A DNA stretch of 9,409 nt from Novosphingobium sp. UBA6722 (GTDB lineage: Bacteria > Pseudomonadota > Alphaproteobacteria > Sphingomonadales > Sphingomonadaceae): the NCBI GenBank assembly GCA_002454125.1, contig DKII01000104.1, positions 1 through 9,409 of the forward strand, given 5' to 3'. The position numbers were made by a program, and so were the translations under genes. A model generated the notes under the pieces. The model ran no database searches, was not told the origin of the DNA, and saw nothing but the letters and a program-made list of their open reading frames with translations. Shown here in pieces: positions 1 through 7,236 of this stretch. Every line of letters begins with the position of its first letter. Within the stretch, counting starts at the first letter, position 1.

Positions 1-1
1 G

Positions 2-826
<825 letters not shown>

Positions 827-836
827 TCTTCCCAGG

Positions 837-875
837 GGAGGGCACCCCGTCCCCCAATACCCCAGGGTGCCCTCC
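837..875 (+). terminator. First hairpin after recA (perfect 11-bp stem)
   Basis: An 11-bp perfect inverted repeat lies ten bases after the recA stop: GGAGGGCACCC at 837-847 pairs with GGGTGCCCTCC at 865-875 around a C-rich 17-base loop. No T run follows, so alone it is not a textbook intrinsic terminator. It may be the first element of a double terminator or an mRNA-stabilising 3' hairpin. Confidence 0.55.
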
Positions 876-929
876 ACGAAACAGGACCGGCGCGGCGTGC
901 CTCACAGGCCCCGCGCCGGTCTTTTCGTG
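875..929 (+). terminator. Rho-independent terminator of recA (second hairpin)
   Basis: GACCGGCGCGG (885-895) pairs perfectly with CCGCGCCGGTC (911-921), followed at once by TTTT (922-925). An outer stem, CACGAAA (875-881) with TTTCGTG (923-929), can extend it across a small internal loop. The A-rich left flank means it could also stop transcription arriving on the minus strand. It probably ends the recA transcript and separates it from the arginase-like gene. Confidence 0.8.
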
Positions 930-975
930 AATCGGGGGCTTGACCTTGCGCGCCACTGGTGGACCAAGCAGCACC

Positions 976-1785
976 ATGCTCACACCGACCTTCCATCTCA
1001 TCGGCTTGCCGACCGACTGCAATTCTTCCTTCGCGCGCGGTCCTGCTGCGGCGCCGCAAGCGATCCGTGCGGCGCTGTGGAGCGACCGGGGCAACCTGGC
1101 GGCGGAAGACGGGCAGGAAATCGGCCACGACTTCCTGCTGGAGGATCGCGGTGACCTGCCGCTGACTGAAACGGCCGGCGATGATGCCATCATCCGTGCT
1201 GCCGTCACCGCAAGCCTCAATACCGGGGCCATCCCGCTACTTTTGGGCGGGGACCATGCCGTATCGTTTCCCGTGGTCGCAGCGATTGCGGCACATCACG
1301 GCCCACTCAACATCCTGCACTTCGATGCACACCCAGACCTCTACGACGATTTCGAAGGCAACCCGCGCAGCCATGCTTCGCCCTTCGCCCGGATTCTCGA
1401 GGCCGGCCATTGCCGCCGCCTGGTCCAGGTCGGGATCCGCACATTGAACCGCCATTGCCGCGAGCAGGCCGCGCGATTTGGCGTGGAGATCATCCCGATC
1501 GCCGATTTTGCCCCTGGCAAGGTCCCGGTGCTCGATGGGCCGCTCTACGTGTCGCTCGATCTCGACGGGATTGATCCGGCCGAAGCGCCAGGTGTCTCGC
1601 ACCCCGAGCCGGGCGGACTGCGCACGCGCGAAGTTTTGGCGGTGCTGCACGCCCAGACGGCCCGGATTGTCGGCGCCGACGTGGTCGAGCTCAACCCGCG
1701 CTTCGACAGCCATGATCGCACGGCAATCCTTGCCGCCAAGCTGGTGCGCGAGATCGCCGCCACGGCGGCGCGCAACCTGCGTTAG
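976..1785 (+). CDS. Ureohydrolase, plant-type arginase-like (arginase/agmatinase family)
   Basis: A Mn-dependent ureohydrolase, predicted to hydrolyse arginine, or possibly agmatine or a related guanidino compound, to urea in the cytoplasm. The product is 269 aa. All family metal ligands are visible: H94 in GGDHAVSFP, D117/H119/D121 in HFDAHPDLYD, and D195/D197 in SLDLDGIDP. The catalytic His equivalent (human arginase I H141) is H133 in SHASPFARI, and the active-site Glu (E277 equivalent) is E238 in VVELNPRFD. Several stretches, NSSFARGPAAAP, DFEGNPRSHASPFARI, RRLVQVGIR and APGVSHPEPGGL, match plant mitochondrial arginases as I remember them better than E. coli SpeB or animal arginase. Plant arginases are agmatinase-like in sequence, so the substrate cannot be read from sequence alone. 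I chose ATG 976, with a weak GGTGGA 12 bases upstream, over TTG 940, because homology begins near residue 8. No urease or arginine transport genes are adjacent. Confidence 0.9.
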   Translation: MLTPTFHLIGLPTDCNSSFARGPAAAPQAIRAALWSDRGNLAAEDGQEIGHDFLLEDRGDLPLTETAGDDAIIRAAVTASLNTGAIPLLLGGDHAVSFPVVAAIAAHHGPLNILHFDAHPDLYDDFEGNPRSHASPFARILEAGHCRRLVQVGIRTLNRHCREQAARFGVEIIPIADFAPGKVPVLDGPLYVSLDLDGIDPAEAPGVSHPEPGGLRTREVLAVLHAQTARIVGADVVELNPRFDSHDRTAILAAKLVREIAATAARNLR

Positions 1786-1791
1786 CCAGCA

Positions 1792-1821
1792 CTTGCGCCG
1801 CGCGTGGGCCGGTCCTAGCCT
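1792..1821 (+). promoter_or_regulatory. Candidate promoter of the methyltransferase gene
   Basis: CTTGCG (1792-1797) and TCCTAG (1813-1818) are 15 bases apart. Read as TTGCGC (1793-1798), a 17-base spacer and TAGCCT (1816-1821), it is a weak -35/-10 pair. Transcription would start about at the ATG at 1828, implying a leaderless or nearly leaderless mRNA. This fits the absence of a Shine-Dalgarno sequence. A very similar pair precedes alaS. The assignment is inferred by eye only. Confidence 0.35.
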
Positions 1822-1827
1822 GCCGCC

Positions 1828-2646
1828 ATGACGACAGAGATGGATTGGCGCACACAGGTTGGGCGCAGCTGGGCGCAGAACTATGCGCTGACCGACCGCT
1901 CGTTCGCCGGCCTGACCCAGCAATTGCTTGACCGCGCCGCACCACTGGTGGGCAAGGCCGTGTTGGATGTCGGGTGCGGGGCCGGCGAGCTGTCGCTGGC
2001 GCTGGCCCGCCAGCATGCCGGGGCGCAGGTGCTGGGCGTCGATATCTCCTATGACCTGATCGAGGTGGCCAAGGGGCGCGGCACAGAGCTGGGCAATGTC
2101 CGTTTTGTTGAGGCCGATGCCGGCAGCTGGCGCGATCCGGCCTTTGCGCCCGACCTGGTGGTTTCGCGCCACGGCGTGATGTTCTTTGCCGATCCCCCGG
2201 CGGCCTTTGCCAATATCCGCGCCGGTGCCGCACCGGCAGCGCAGCTGCTGTTCTCCTGTTTTCGCGCGCCGGCTGAGAATGCCTGGGCTTCTGGCCTTGC
2301 CGCGCTGCTCGGCCTGCCGCCAGCGCCCGATCCGCGCGCGCCGGGCCCGTTTGCCTTTGCCGACCCGGCCCATGTCGAGGGCATTCTTGCGGCGGCCGGG
2401 TGGCGCGACATCACCCTTGCGCCGGTCGACTTCGCCTATGTCTGCGGCACGGGCGAGGACCCGGTGGAGGATGCGCTGGGCCTGTTCCGCCGGATCGGTC
2501 CGGCCGCGCCGTACCTGCGCAGCCTTGAGGGTGCAGCGCGGGCCGCGGCCGAGGCGCGCATCCGTGACTGGCTGGAACGGCATCGCAGCGGCAACCTGAT
2601 CGCCATGGCGGCTGCCGCCTGGCTGGTATCGGCACGCAGCAATTAG
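1828..2646 (+). CDS. Class I SAM-dependent methyltransferase, substrate unknown
   Basis: A cytoplasmic class I (Rossmann-fold) methyltransferase of 272 aa with no visible signal peptide or membrane segment. Motif I is VLDVGCGAGE at 45-54. The acidic residue that binds the SAM ribose is D72 in LGVDIS. Motif III-like FVEADAGS (93-100) supplies the adenine-contacting acidic residue D97. SRHGVMFFADPPAAFANI (113-130) is the motif IV region seen in UbiE/Methyltransf_11/25-type enzymes. The C-terminal half (150-272), Ala-rich with RDWLERHRSG, probably forms the substrate cap. Sequence alone does not say whether the acceptor is a small molecule, lipid or protein. It starts 42 bases after the arginase-like gene on the same strand. 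No ribosome binding site is visible before ATG 1828; ATG 1840 is an alternative start four codons later. It could be cotranscribed with the upstream gene or have its own promoter. Confidence 0.88.
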   Translation: MTTEMDWRTQVGRSWAQNYALTDRSFAGLTQQLLDRAAPLVGKAVLDVGCGAGELSLALARQHAGAQVLGVDISYDLIEVAKGRGTELGNVRFVEADAGSWRDPAFAPDLVVSRHGVMFFADPPAAFANIRAGAAPAAQLLFSCFRAPAENAWASGLAALLGLPPAPDPRAPGPFAFADPAHVEGILAAAGWRDITLAPVDFAYVCGTGEDPVEDALGLFRRIGPAAPYLRSLEGAARAAAEARIRDWLERHRSGNLIAMAAAAWLVSARSN

Positions 2647-2670
2647 CACGGTCGATCAGCCTGATCGTGC
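2646..2670 (+). repeat. Short inverted repeat after the methyltransferase gene
   Basis: GCACGGTC (2646-2653) pairs with GATCGTGC (2663-2670), eight pairs including one G-U, around a 9-base loop. It begins at the last base of the stop codon. It is followed by CTTCCCGCTT rather than a T run, so it is at best a weak terminator. It could also be a protein site upstream of alaS. Confidence 0.4.
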
Positions 2671-2677
2671 CTTCCCG

Positions 2678-2712
2678 CTTGCCGCAAAACCGCGCCTGTC
2701 CTAGGGGCGAGG
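2678..2712 (+). promoter_or_regulatory. Candidate promoter and ribosome binding site of alaS
   Basis: CTTGCC (2678-2683) and TCCTAG (2699-2704) are 15 bases apart, the same geometry as before the methyltransferase gene. The purine-rich AGGGGCGAGG (2703-2712) overlaps the -10-like element. It offers Shine-Dalgarno matches 4 to 9 bases before ATG 2717. If TCCTAG is the real -10, the mRNA would begin within or just after this purine stretch. In that case either the promoter or the ribosome binding site reading must give way. Confidence 0.4.
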
Positions 2713-2716
2713 CGCT

Positions 2717-5362
2717 ATGACCTCGACGAACGACATTCGCCGCTCCTTCCTCGATTACTTCGGCTCGCACGGGCACGAGGTGGTGCAGTCGGCTCCGCTG
2801 GTTCCCTACAACGATCCCACCCTGATGTTCACTAACGCGGGGATGGTGCCGTTCAAGAACGTCTTCACCGGTCTGGAAACCCGTGCCACCCCGCGCGCCA
2901 CCTCCAGCCAGAAGTGCGTGCGCGCCGGGGGCAAGCATAACGACCTCGACAATGTCGGCTATACCGCGCGCCACCATACCTTCTTCGAAATGCTGGGGAA
3001 TTTCAGCTTCGGGGACTATTTCAAGGAACAGGCGATCATCCACGCCTGGACCCTGCTGACCAAGGAATGGGGCCTCAACCCGAACCGCCTGACCGCCACC
3101 GTCTATCACACCGATGACGAGGCGTTTGCCCTGTGGCAGAAGATCGCCGGCCTGCCGGAAGAGCGGATCATTCGCATCCCGACCAAGGACAATTTCTGGG
3201 CGATGGGCTCTGACGGTCCCTGCGGGCCGTGCAGCGAAATCTTCTACGATCACGGCGATCACATCTTCGGCGGCCCTCCTGGCAGCCCGGACGAGGACGG
3301 CGACCGCTTCGTTGAGGTCTGGAACCTGGTCTTCATGCAGTATGAGCAGGCGGCCGACGAGATCGTCAGCGAACTGCCCAAGCCCAGCATCGACACCGGC
3401 ATGGGGCTGGAGCGGATCGCCGCGGTCATGCAGGGCGTGACCGACAATTACGATACCGACACCTTCAAGGCGCTGATTGCCGCCTCGGAAGGGCTGACCG
3501 GAGTCAAGGCCGAGGGTGAGAGCAAGGCCAGCCACCGCGTGATCGCCGATCACCTGCGCTCGACCAGCTTCCTGCTGGCCGATGGCGTGCTGCCCAGCAA
3601 CGAAGGCCGCGGCTATGTGCTGCGCCGGATCATGCGCCGCGCCATGCGCCACGCCCACCTGCTGGGCGCGAAGGAGCCCCTGATGCACCGCCTGGTGGCA
3701 TCGCTTGTGCAGGAAATGGGCGCCGCCTATCCCGAGCTGGGCCGGGCCCAGCCGCTGATCGAGGAAACCCTGCAGCGCGAGGAGGTGCAGTTCCGCCGCA
3801 CCCTCGCCAACGGGCTCAAGCTGCTCGACGAAGCGACCGGCGCGATGGGCGAGGGCGGCGAGCTGCCGGGTGAAACCGCGTTCAAGCTCTATGACACCTA
3901 TGGCTTCCCCTATGACCTGACCGAGGACGCGCTGCGCGCCCGCGGGATCGGGGTGGAACGCGCCGGCTTCGATGCGGCCATGGCCCAGCAGAAGGCCGCC
4001 GCGCGCGCCGCCTGGAAGGGCTCTGGCCAGGCCGCCGACGCCGAAGTGTGGTTCGACATCGCCGAACGCGTCGGCGCGACCGAGTTCACTGGCTATACCG
4101 CCACCACGGGCGAGGCGCAGGTCGTCGCACTGGTCAAGGATGGCAAGGAAGTTGACAGCGCCAGCGCGGGCGATGCGGTGACGGTGATCGTCAACCAGAC
4201 CCCGTTCTATGGCGAAAGCGGCGGCCAGACTGGCGACAGCGGCACGATTGCCGGGGCTGATGGCCTGACTATCGCGGTGGCTGACACCGCCAAGCCGCTC
4301 GGCCGGCTGCATGCCCACAACGGCACGGTCCAGGCCGGGACGGTCAAGGTCGGCGACGTGGTCAAGCTCGACATCGATGTCGCGCGCCGCGATGCGATCC
4401 GCGCCAACCACTCCGCCACGCACCTGGCTCATGCTGCGCTGCGCAACCGCCTGGGCGCGCATGTGACGCAGAAGGGCTCGCTGGTTGCGGCCGATCGCCT
4501 GCGCTTCGACTTCTCGCACCCGACCGCGCTGACGGCCGAGGACATTGCGGCGATTGAGGCCGAAGTGAACGCCGAGATCCGCGCCAACGAGCCGGTCGTC
4601 ACCCGCCTGATGAGCCCGGACGATGCCATCGCCGCCGGGGCCATGGCGCTGTTCGGCGAAAAGTACGGTGACGAGGTCCGCGTGCTCTCGATGGGCCGCA
4701 CCACCGACAAGACCTATTCGGTCGAACTGTGCGGCGGCACCCACGTGCGCGCGACCGGCGATATCGGCCTGTTCCGCATCGTCAGCGAAAGCGCCGTCAG
4801 CTCGGGCGTGCGCCGGATCGAGGCGATGACCGGCGAAGGCGCCTTCCGCTATCTCGCCGGCCGCGAAGACGCGCTCAAGGGCGCTGCTGCCGTGCTGCGC
4901 ACCACGCCCGACGATGTCGAAGCCCGCGTTGCCGCGCTGCTGGATGAGCGGCGCAAGCTGGAGCGTGAGCTGGCCGAAGCCAAGAAGGCGCTGGCCCTGG
5001 GCGGCGGCTCTGCAGCTACTGCGAGCGCGGACGAGGAAGTGGGCGGCGTCAAGTTCTCCGGTCAGGTCCTGGATGGGCTCGATCCCAAGGAACTGCGCGG
5101 CCTGCTCGATCAGGCCAAGGCCCGGCTTGGTTCGGGCGTGGCGGTGATCGTCGCGGTGAACGAAGGCAAGGCCAGCATCGCGGCGGCAGTCACCGATGAC
5201 CTGACCGGTAAGATCAGCGCAGTCGACCTCGTCCGCGCCGGTGTCGAAGCGCTGGGCGGCAAGGGCGGCGGCGGCCGCGCCGACATGGCCCAGGGCGGTG
5301 GTCCGGATGGTGACAAGGCGGCCGAGGCAATCGCGGCGGTGAAGGGCGTGCTGGCGGGCTAA
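2717..5362 (+). CDS. alaS: Alanyl-tRNA synthetase
   Basis: A class II synthetase that charges tRNA-Ala with alanine and hydrolyses mischarged Ser/Gly-tRNA-Ala. The product is 881 aa against 876 in E. coli, and looks complete. The N-terminal aminoacylation core shows motif 2, FFEMLGNFSFGDYFK (89-103), and motif 3, GMGLERIA (228-235). The editing domain holds all four zinc ligands: H565 and H569 in HSATHLAH, and C672 and H676 in CGGTH, close to E. coli H564/H568/C666/H670. A charged, probably coiled-coil stretch at about 732-765 leads to the C-Ala domain, which ends in the Gly-rich GGKGGGGRADMAQGGG characteristic of the family. ATG 2717 is preceded by AGGGGCGAGG. The gene follows the methyltransferase gene by 70 bases. 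Its TAA stop (5360-5362) overlaps the stop of the convergent antiporter gene. recA and alaS are neighbours in many proteobacteria; here two accessory genes lie between them. Confidence 0.98.
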   Translation: MTSTNDIRRSFLDYFGSHGHEVVQSAPLVPYNDPTLMFTNAGMVPFKNVFTGLETRATPRATSSQKCVRAGGKHNDLDNVGYTARHHTFFEMLGNFSFGDYFKEQAIIHAWTLLTKEWGLNPNRLTATVYHTDDEAFALWQKIAGLPEERIIRIPTKDNFWAMGSDGPCGPCSEIFYDHGDHIFGGPPGSPDEDGDRFVEVWNLVFMQYEQAADEIVSELPKPSIDTGMGLERIAAVMQGVTDNYDTDTFKALIAASEGLTGVKAEGESKASHRVIADHLRSTSFLLADGVLPSNEGRGYVLRRIMRRAMRHAHLLGAKEPLMHRLVASLVQEMGAAYPELGRAQPLIEETLQREEVQFRRTLANGLKLLDEATGAMGEGGELPGETAFKLYDTYGFPYDLTEDALRARGIGVERAGFDAAMAQQKAAARAAWKGSGQAADAEVWFDIAERVGATEFTGYTATTGEAQVVALVKDGKEVDSASAGDAVTVIVNQTPFYGESGGQTGDSGTIAGADGLTIAVADTAKPLGRLHAHNGTVQAGTVKVGDVVKLDIDVARRDAIRANHSATHLAHAALRNRLGAHVTQKGSLVAADRLRFDFSHPTALTAEDIAAIEAEVNAEIRANEPVVTRLMSPDDAIAAGAMALFGEKYGDEVRVLSMGRTTDKTYSVELCGGTHVRATGDIGLFRIVSESAVSSGVRRIEAMTGEGAFRYLAGREDALKGAAAVLRTTPDDVEARVAALLDERRKLERELAEAKKALALGGGSAATASADEEVGGVKFSGQVLDGLDPKELRGLLDQAKARLGSGVAVIVAVNEGKASIAAAVTDDLTGKISAVDLVRAGVEALGGKGGGGRADMAQGGGPDGDKAAEAIAAVKGVLAG

Positions 5363-7143
5363 CTGCCTGCCCGTTCCCGCAAGGTCGCGCTCTTCAGGCG
5401 CGGCTTCTCGTCGAGTTCACCCTCTTCCATGATCTGCGCGCGGAATTCGTCGCGCTTTTCGTGGATGGAGGCGATCACCGGGCCCATTGGCACGCCGATA
5501 TCCACCAGCACGGCTTCGGAGAGCTGGAGCGAGGCTTCCAGCGTTTCCGGCACCGCATGGCTCGCACCGGCGCGATAGAGCGCGGCGGCGTTGCTGGCAT
5601 CGCGGGCGCGGGCAATGATCGGCAGATCGGGATAGGCTCGGCGCAGCTGGCGGACCATGCGCTGCACGGCCACGGGCTCGTCCATCGTCAGGATCACGGC
5701 ATTGGCCTGGTCGGCGCCGAACCGGGCGAGGGCATCGTTGCGCGCAGCATCGCCATAGGCGGTGCGCAGGCCTTCGGCACGGTTCTCACGCACCTGATCG
5801 GCATTGGCGTCGATGATCAGGTAGGGCTTGTCATGCGCGTTCAGCATCTCCGCCACCAGCTTGCCGACGCGGCCGCCGCCGATGATCAGGGTCCGCTGCA
5901 AGCCGACATCGTCTGCATCGGTGCCGGCCGATCCGGCCCGGTCGACCCGTCGCGCCAGCCAGCGCCCGAAGATCGCCAGCAGCGGCGTCACGGTCAGGCC
6001 CAGCGCCGTGACGATCTGCCAGAACTGCGCCGCCTCGGCGCTGATCAGGTTTACCGCCAGCGCGGCGGTCAGCACGATCAGGGTCGTTTCCGAAGGGCTG
6101 GCCAGCAGGATCCCGGCCTCGGTTGCCGTGGCGGTGCGATAGCCGTTGAGCCGCAGCATGGCCCCGGTGACCAGCGCCTTGGCCGAGAGGACCAGAGTGA
6201 AGGCGATCAGCACCTCCCACAGCCGGTCCCAGACCATGCCCAGGTCCAGGCTCATCCCCACAGTCAGCAGGAACACACCAAGCGCCAGGCCCTTGAACGG
6301 CTCGATGATCGCCTCGACTTCGGTGTGATAGTCGGTCTCGGCGATCAGCAGGCCGGCGACCAGCGCGCCAACGATCGGGGAAAGCCCGACCGCGCCGGTC
6401 ACCAGCGCGGCGGTGATCACCACCAGCAGGCTGGCGGCCAGGAACAGTTCGGGGCTCTTGGTGCGGGCGGCCTGGGCAAACAGGCGGGGCAGGGCGAAGC
6501 GCCCGATCCCCAGCAGCGCCACGATCACCAGCGCGCCCATGCCCAGGGTGTGCAGGAAATCGCCCAGGTCACTCGCTTGGTCACCGCGGCCCATGGCGCC
6601 CAGCAGGAAGATGATCGGGACCAGCGCGATATCCTCGAACAGCAAGGTGCCCAGCGCGGCGCGGCCGACCGGGGTGCGCGTATCGGCGATCCGCAGCACC
6701 AGCGCGGTCGAGGAGAGTGCCAAGGCGAGGCCCAGCGCCAGGGCGGTCGGCAGTGAATTGCCGAGCAATAACAGCACTAGCGCAATCAGCGCGCCGCCGC
6801 CGAACAGCTCCATCGGGCCGATGCGGAAGATCGTCTTGCGCATCTGCCAGAGCCGTTTGAAGGACAGCTCCAGCCCGATCGTGAACAGCAGCAGGATGAT
6901 CCCGAATTCGGCAAAGGGTGCCAGCCGGCCGGGATCGCTGATCGTGATGTAGGACAGCCACGGCTGCTCCGCCGCCATGCCGCCCAGACCGAAGGGCCCG
7001 ACCAGCACGCCGGCCAGGATGAAACCGACCACTGGCGTGATCCGGAACCGCGCAAACAGCGGAATCACGATCCCGGCAGCGCCCAGGATAACCAGGGCAT
7101 CGCCAAGTGACGAAGTCGGCACGAATTCGGTTGGGCTGGCCAT
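5359..7143 (-). CDS. KefB/KefC-like cation:proton antiporter (CPA2) with RCK/KTN domain
   Basis: An inner-membrane monovalent cation (probably K+):H+ antiporter of 594 aa, close to E. coli KefB (601) and KefC (620). About 12 hydrophobic segments span residues 13-395. Family motifs are FTIGLELSFKRLW (87-99), LALSSTALVL (141-150), LLFEDIALVP (167-176, where KefC has LLFQDIA), and EPFKGLALGVFLLTVGMSLD (281-300). The last lies next to the YHTEVEAIIEP loop, equivalent to the regulatory loop of KefC. The cytosolic RCK/KTN nucleotide-binding domain begins at LIIGGGRVG (419-427), with an acidic end of strand two in LIIDAN (442-447), and runs to about 550. A charged tail of about 45 residues follows. 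The start is ATG 7143, with AAGG (7151-7154, minus strand) seven bases upstream. No KefF/KefG-type ancillary gene is present. Whether it is glutathione-gated cannot be told from sequence. Confidence 0.93.
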   Translation of the reverse strand: MASPTEFVPTSSLGDALVILGAAGIVIPLFARFRITPVVGFILAGVLVGPFGLGGMAAEQPWLSYITISDPGRLAPFAEFGIILLLFTIGLELSFKRLWQMRKTIFRIGPMELFGGGALIALVLLLLGNSLPTALALGLALALSSTALVLRIADTRTPVGRAALGTLLFEDIALVPIIFLLGAMGRGDQASDLGDFLHTLGMGALVIVALLGIGRFALPRLFAQAARTKSPELFLAASLLVVITAALVTGAVGLSPIVGALVAGLLIAETDYHTEVEAIIEPFKGLALGVFLLTVGMSLDLGMVWDRLWEVLIAFTLVLSAKALVTGAMLRLNGYRTATATEAGILLASPSETTLIVLTAALAVNLISAEAAQFWQIVTALGLTVTPLLAIFGRWLARRVDRAGSAGTDADDVGLQRTLIIGGGRVGKLVAEMLNAHDKPYLIIDANADQVRENRAEGLRTAYGDAARNDALARFGADQANAVILTMDEPVAVQRMVRQLRRAYPDLPIIARARDASNAAALYRAGASHAVPETLEASLQLSEAVLVDIGVPMGPVIASIHEKRDEFRAQIMEEGELDEKPRLKSATLRERAGS

Positions 7144-7177
7144 GGCCCGACCTTAGCGGGAGCGGCAGGCCAAAAGA

Positions 7178-7207
7178 AAGCCCCCTGTCCTTGCGGGCAG
7201 GGGGCTT
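7178..7207 (-). terminator. Rho-independent terminator of icd, probably bidirectional
   Basis: AAGCCCCCTG (7178-7187) pairs perfectly with CAGGGGGCTT (7198-7207). A G-U and two more G-C pairs close it to a 4-base loop, giving about 13 pairs. On the minus strand it is followed by TCTTTTGG, a good U tract about 30 bases beyond the icd stop. On the plus strand it is followed by GGTCTCTTTT, so it may also stop plus-strand transcripts that read through the antiporter region. Confidence 0.88.
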
Positions 7208-7236
7208 GGTCTCTTTTGCCGGTCAGGCGGTGGGAA

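Noticed and set aside
940..975. TTG start at 940 for the arginase-like gene, and TTGACC (940-945) as a -35 box.
   Set aside because: The added 12 residues do not look like the family N terminus. No -10-like sequence occurs at the right distance (ACCAAG at 963-968).
1237..2649. 470-codon minus-strand frame opposite the arginase-like and methyltransferase genes.
   Set aside because: It spans two well-supported plus-strand genes and the gap between them. Composition is that of a shadow frame, with no domain.
2411..4744. Very long open frame on the minus strand (777 codons) opposite alaS and the end of the methyltransferase gene.
   Set aside because: It is antisense to a complete alaS with all catalytic motifs. 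Its translation is rich in Arg, Gly, His and Ala with no recognisable domain. Long antisense frames are expected in GC-rich codon-biased genes.
5461..6756. 431-codon plus-strand frame opposite the antiporter gene.
   Set aside because: The translation is a Gln/Gly/His/Arg-rich shadow of transmembrane codons, and the minus-strand gene has clear family motifs.
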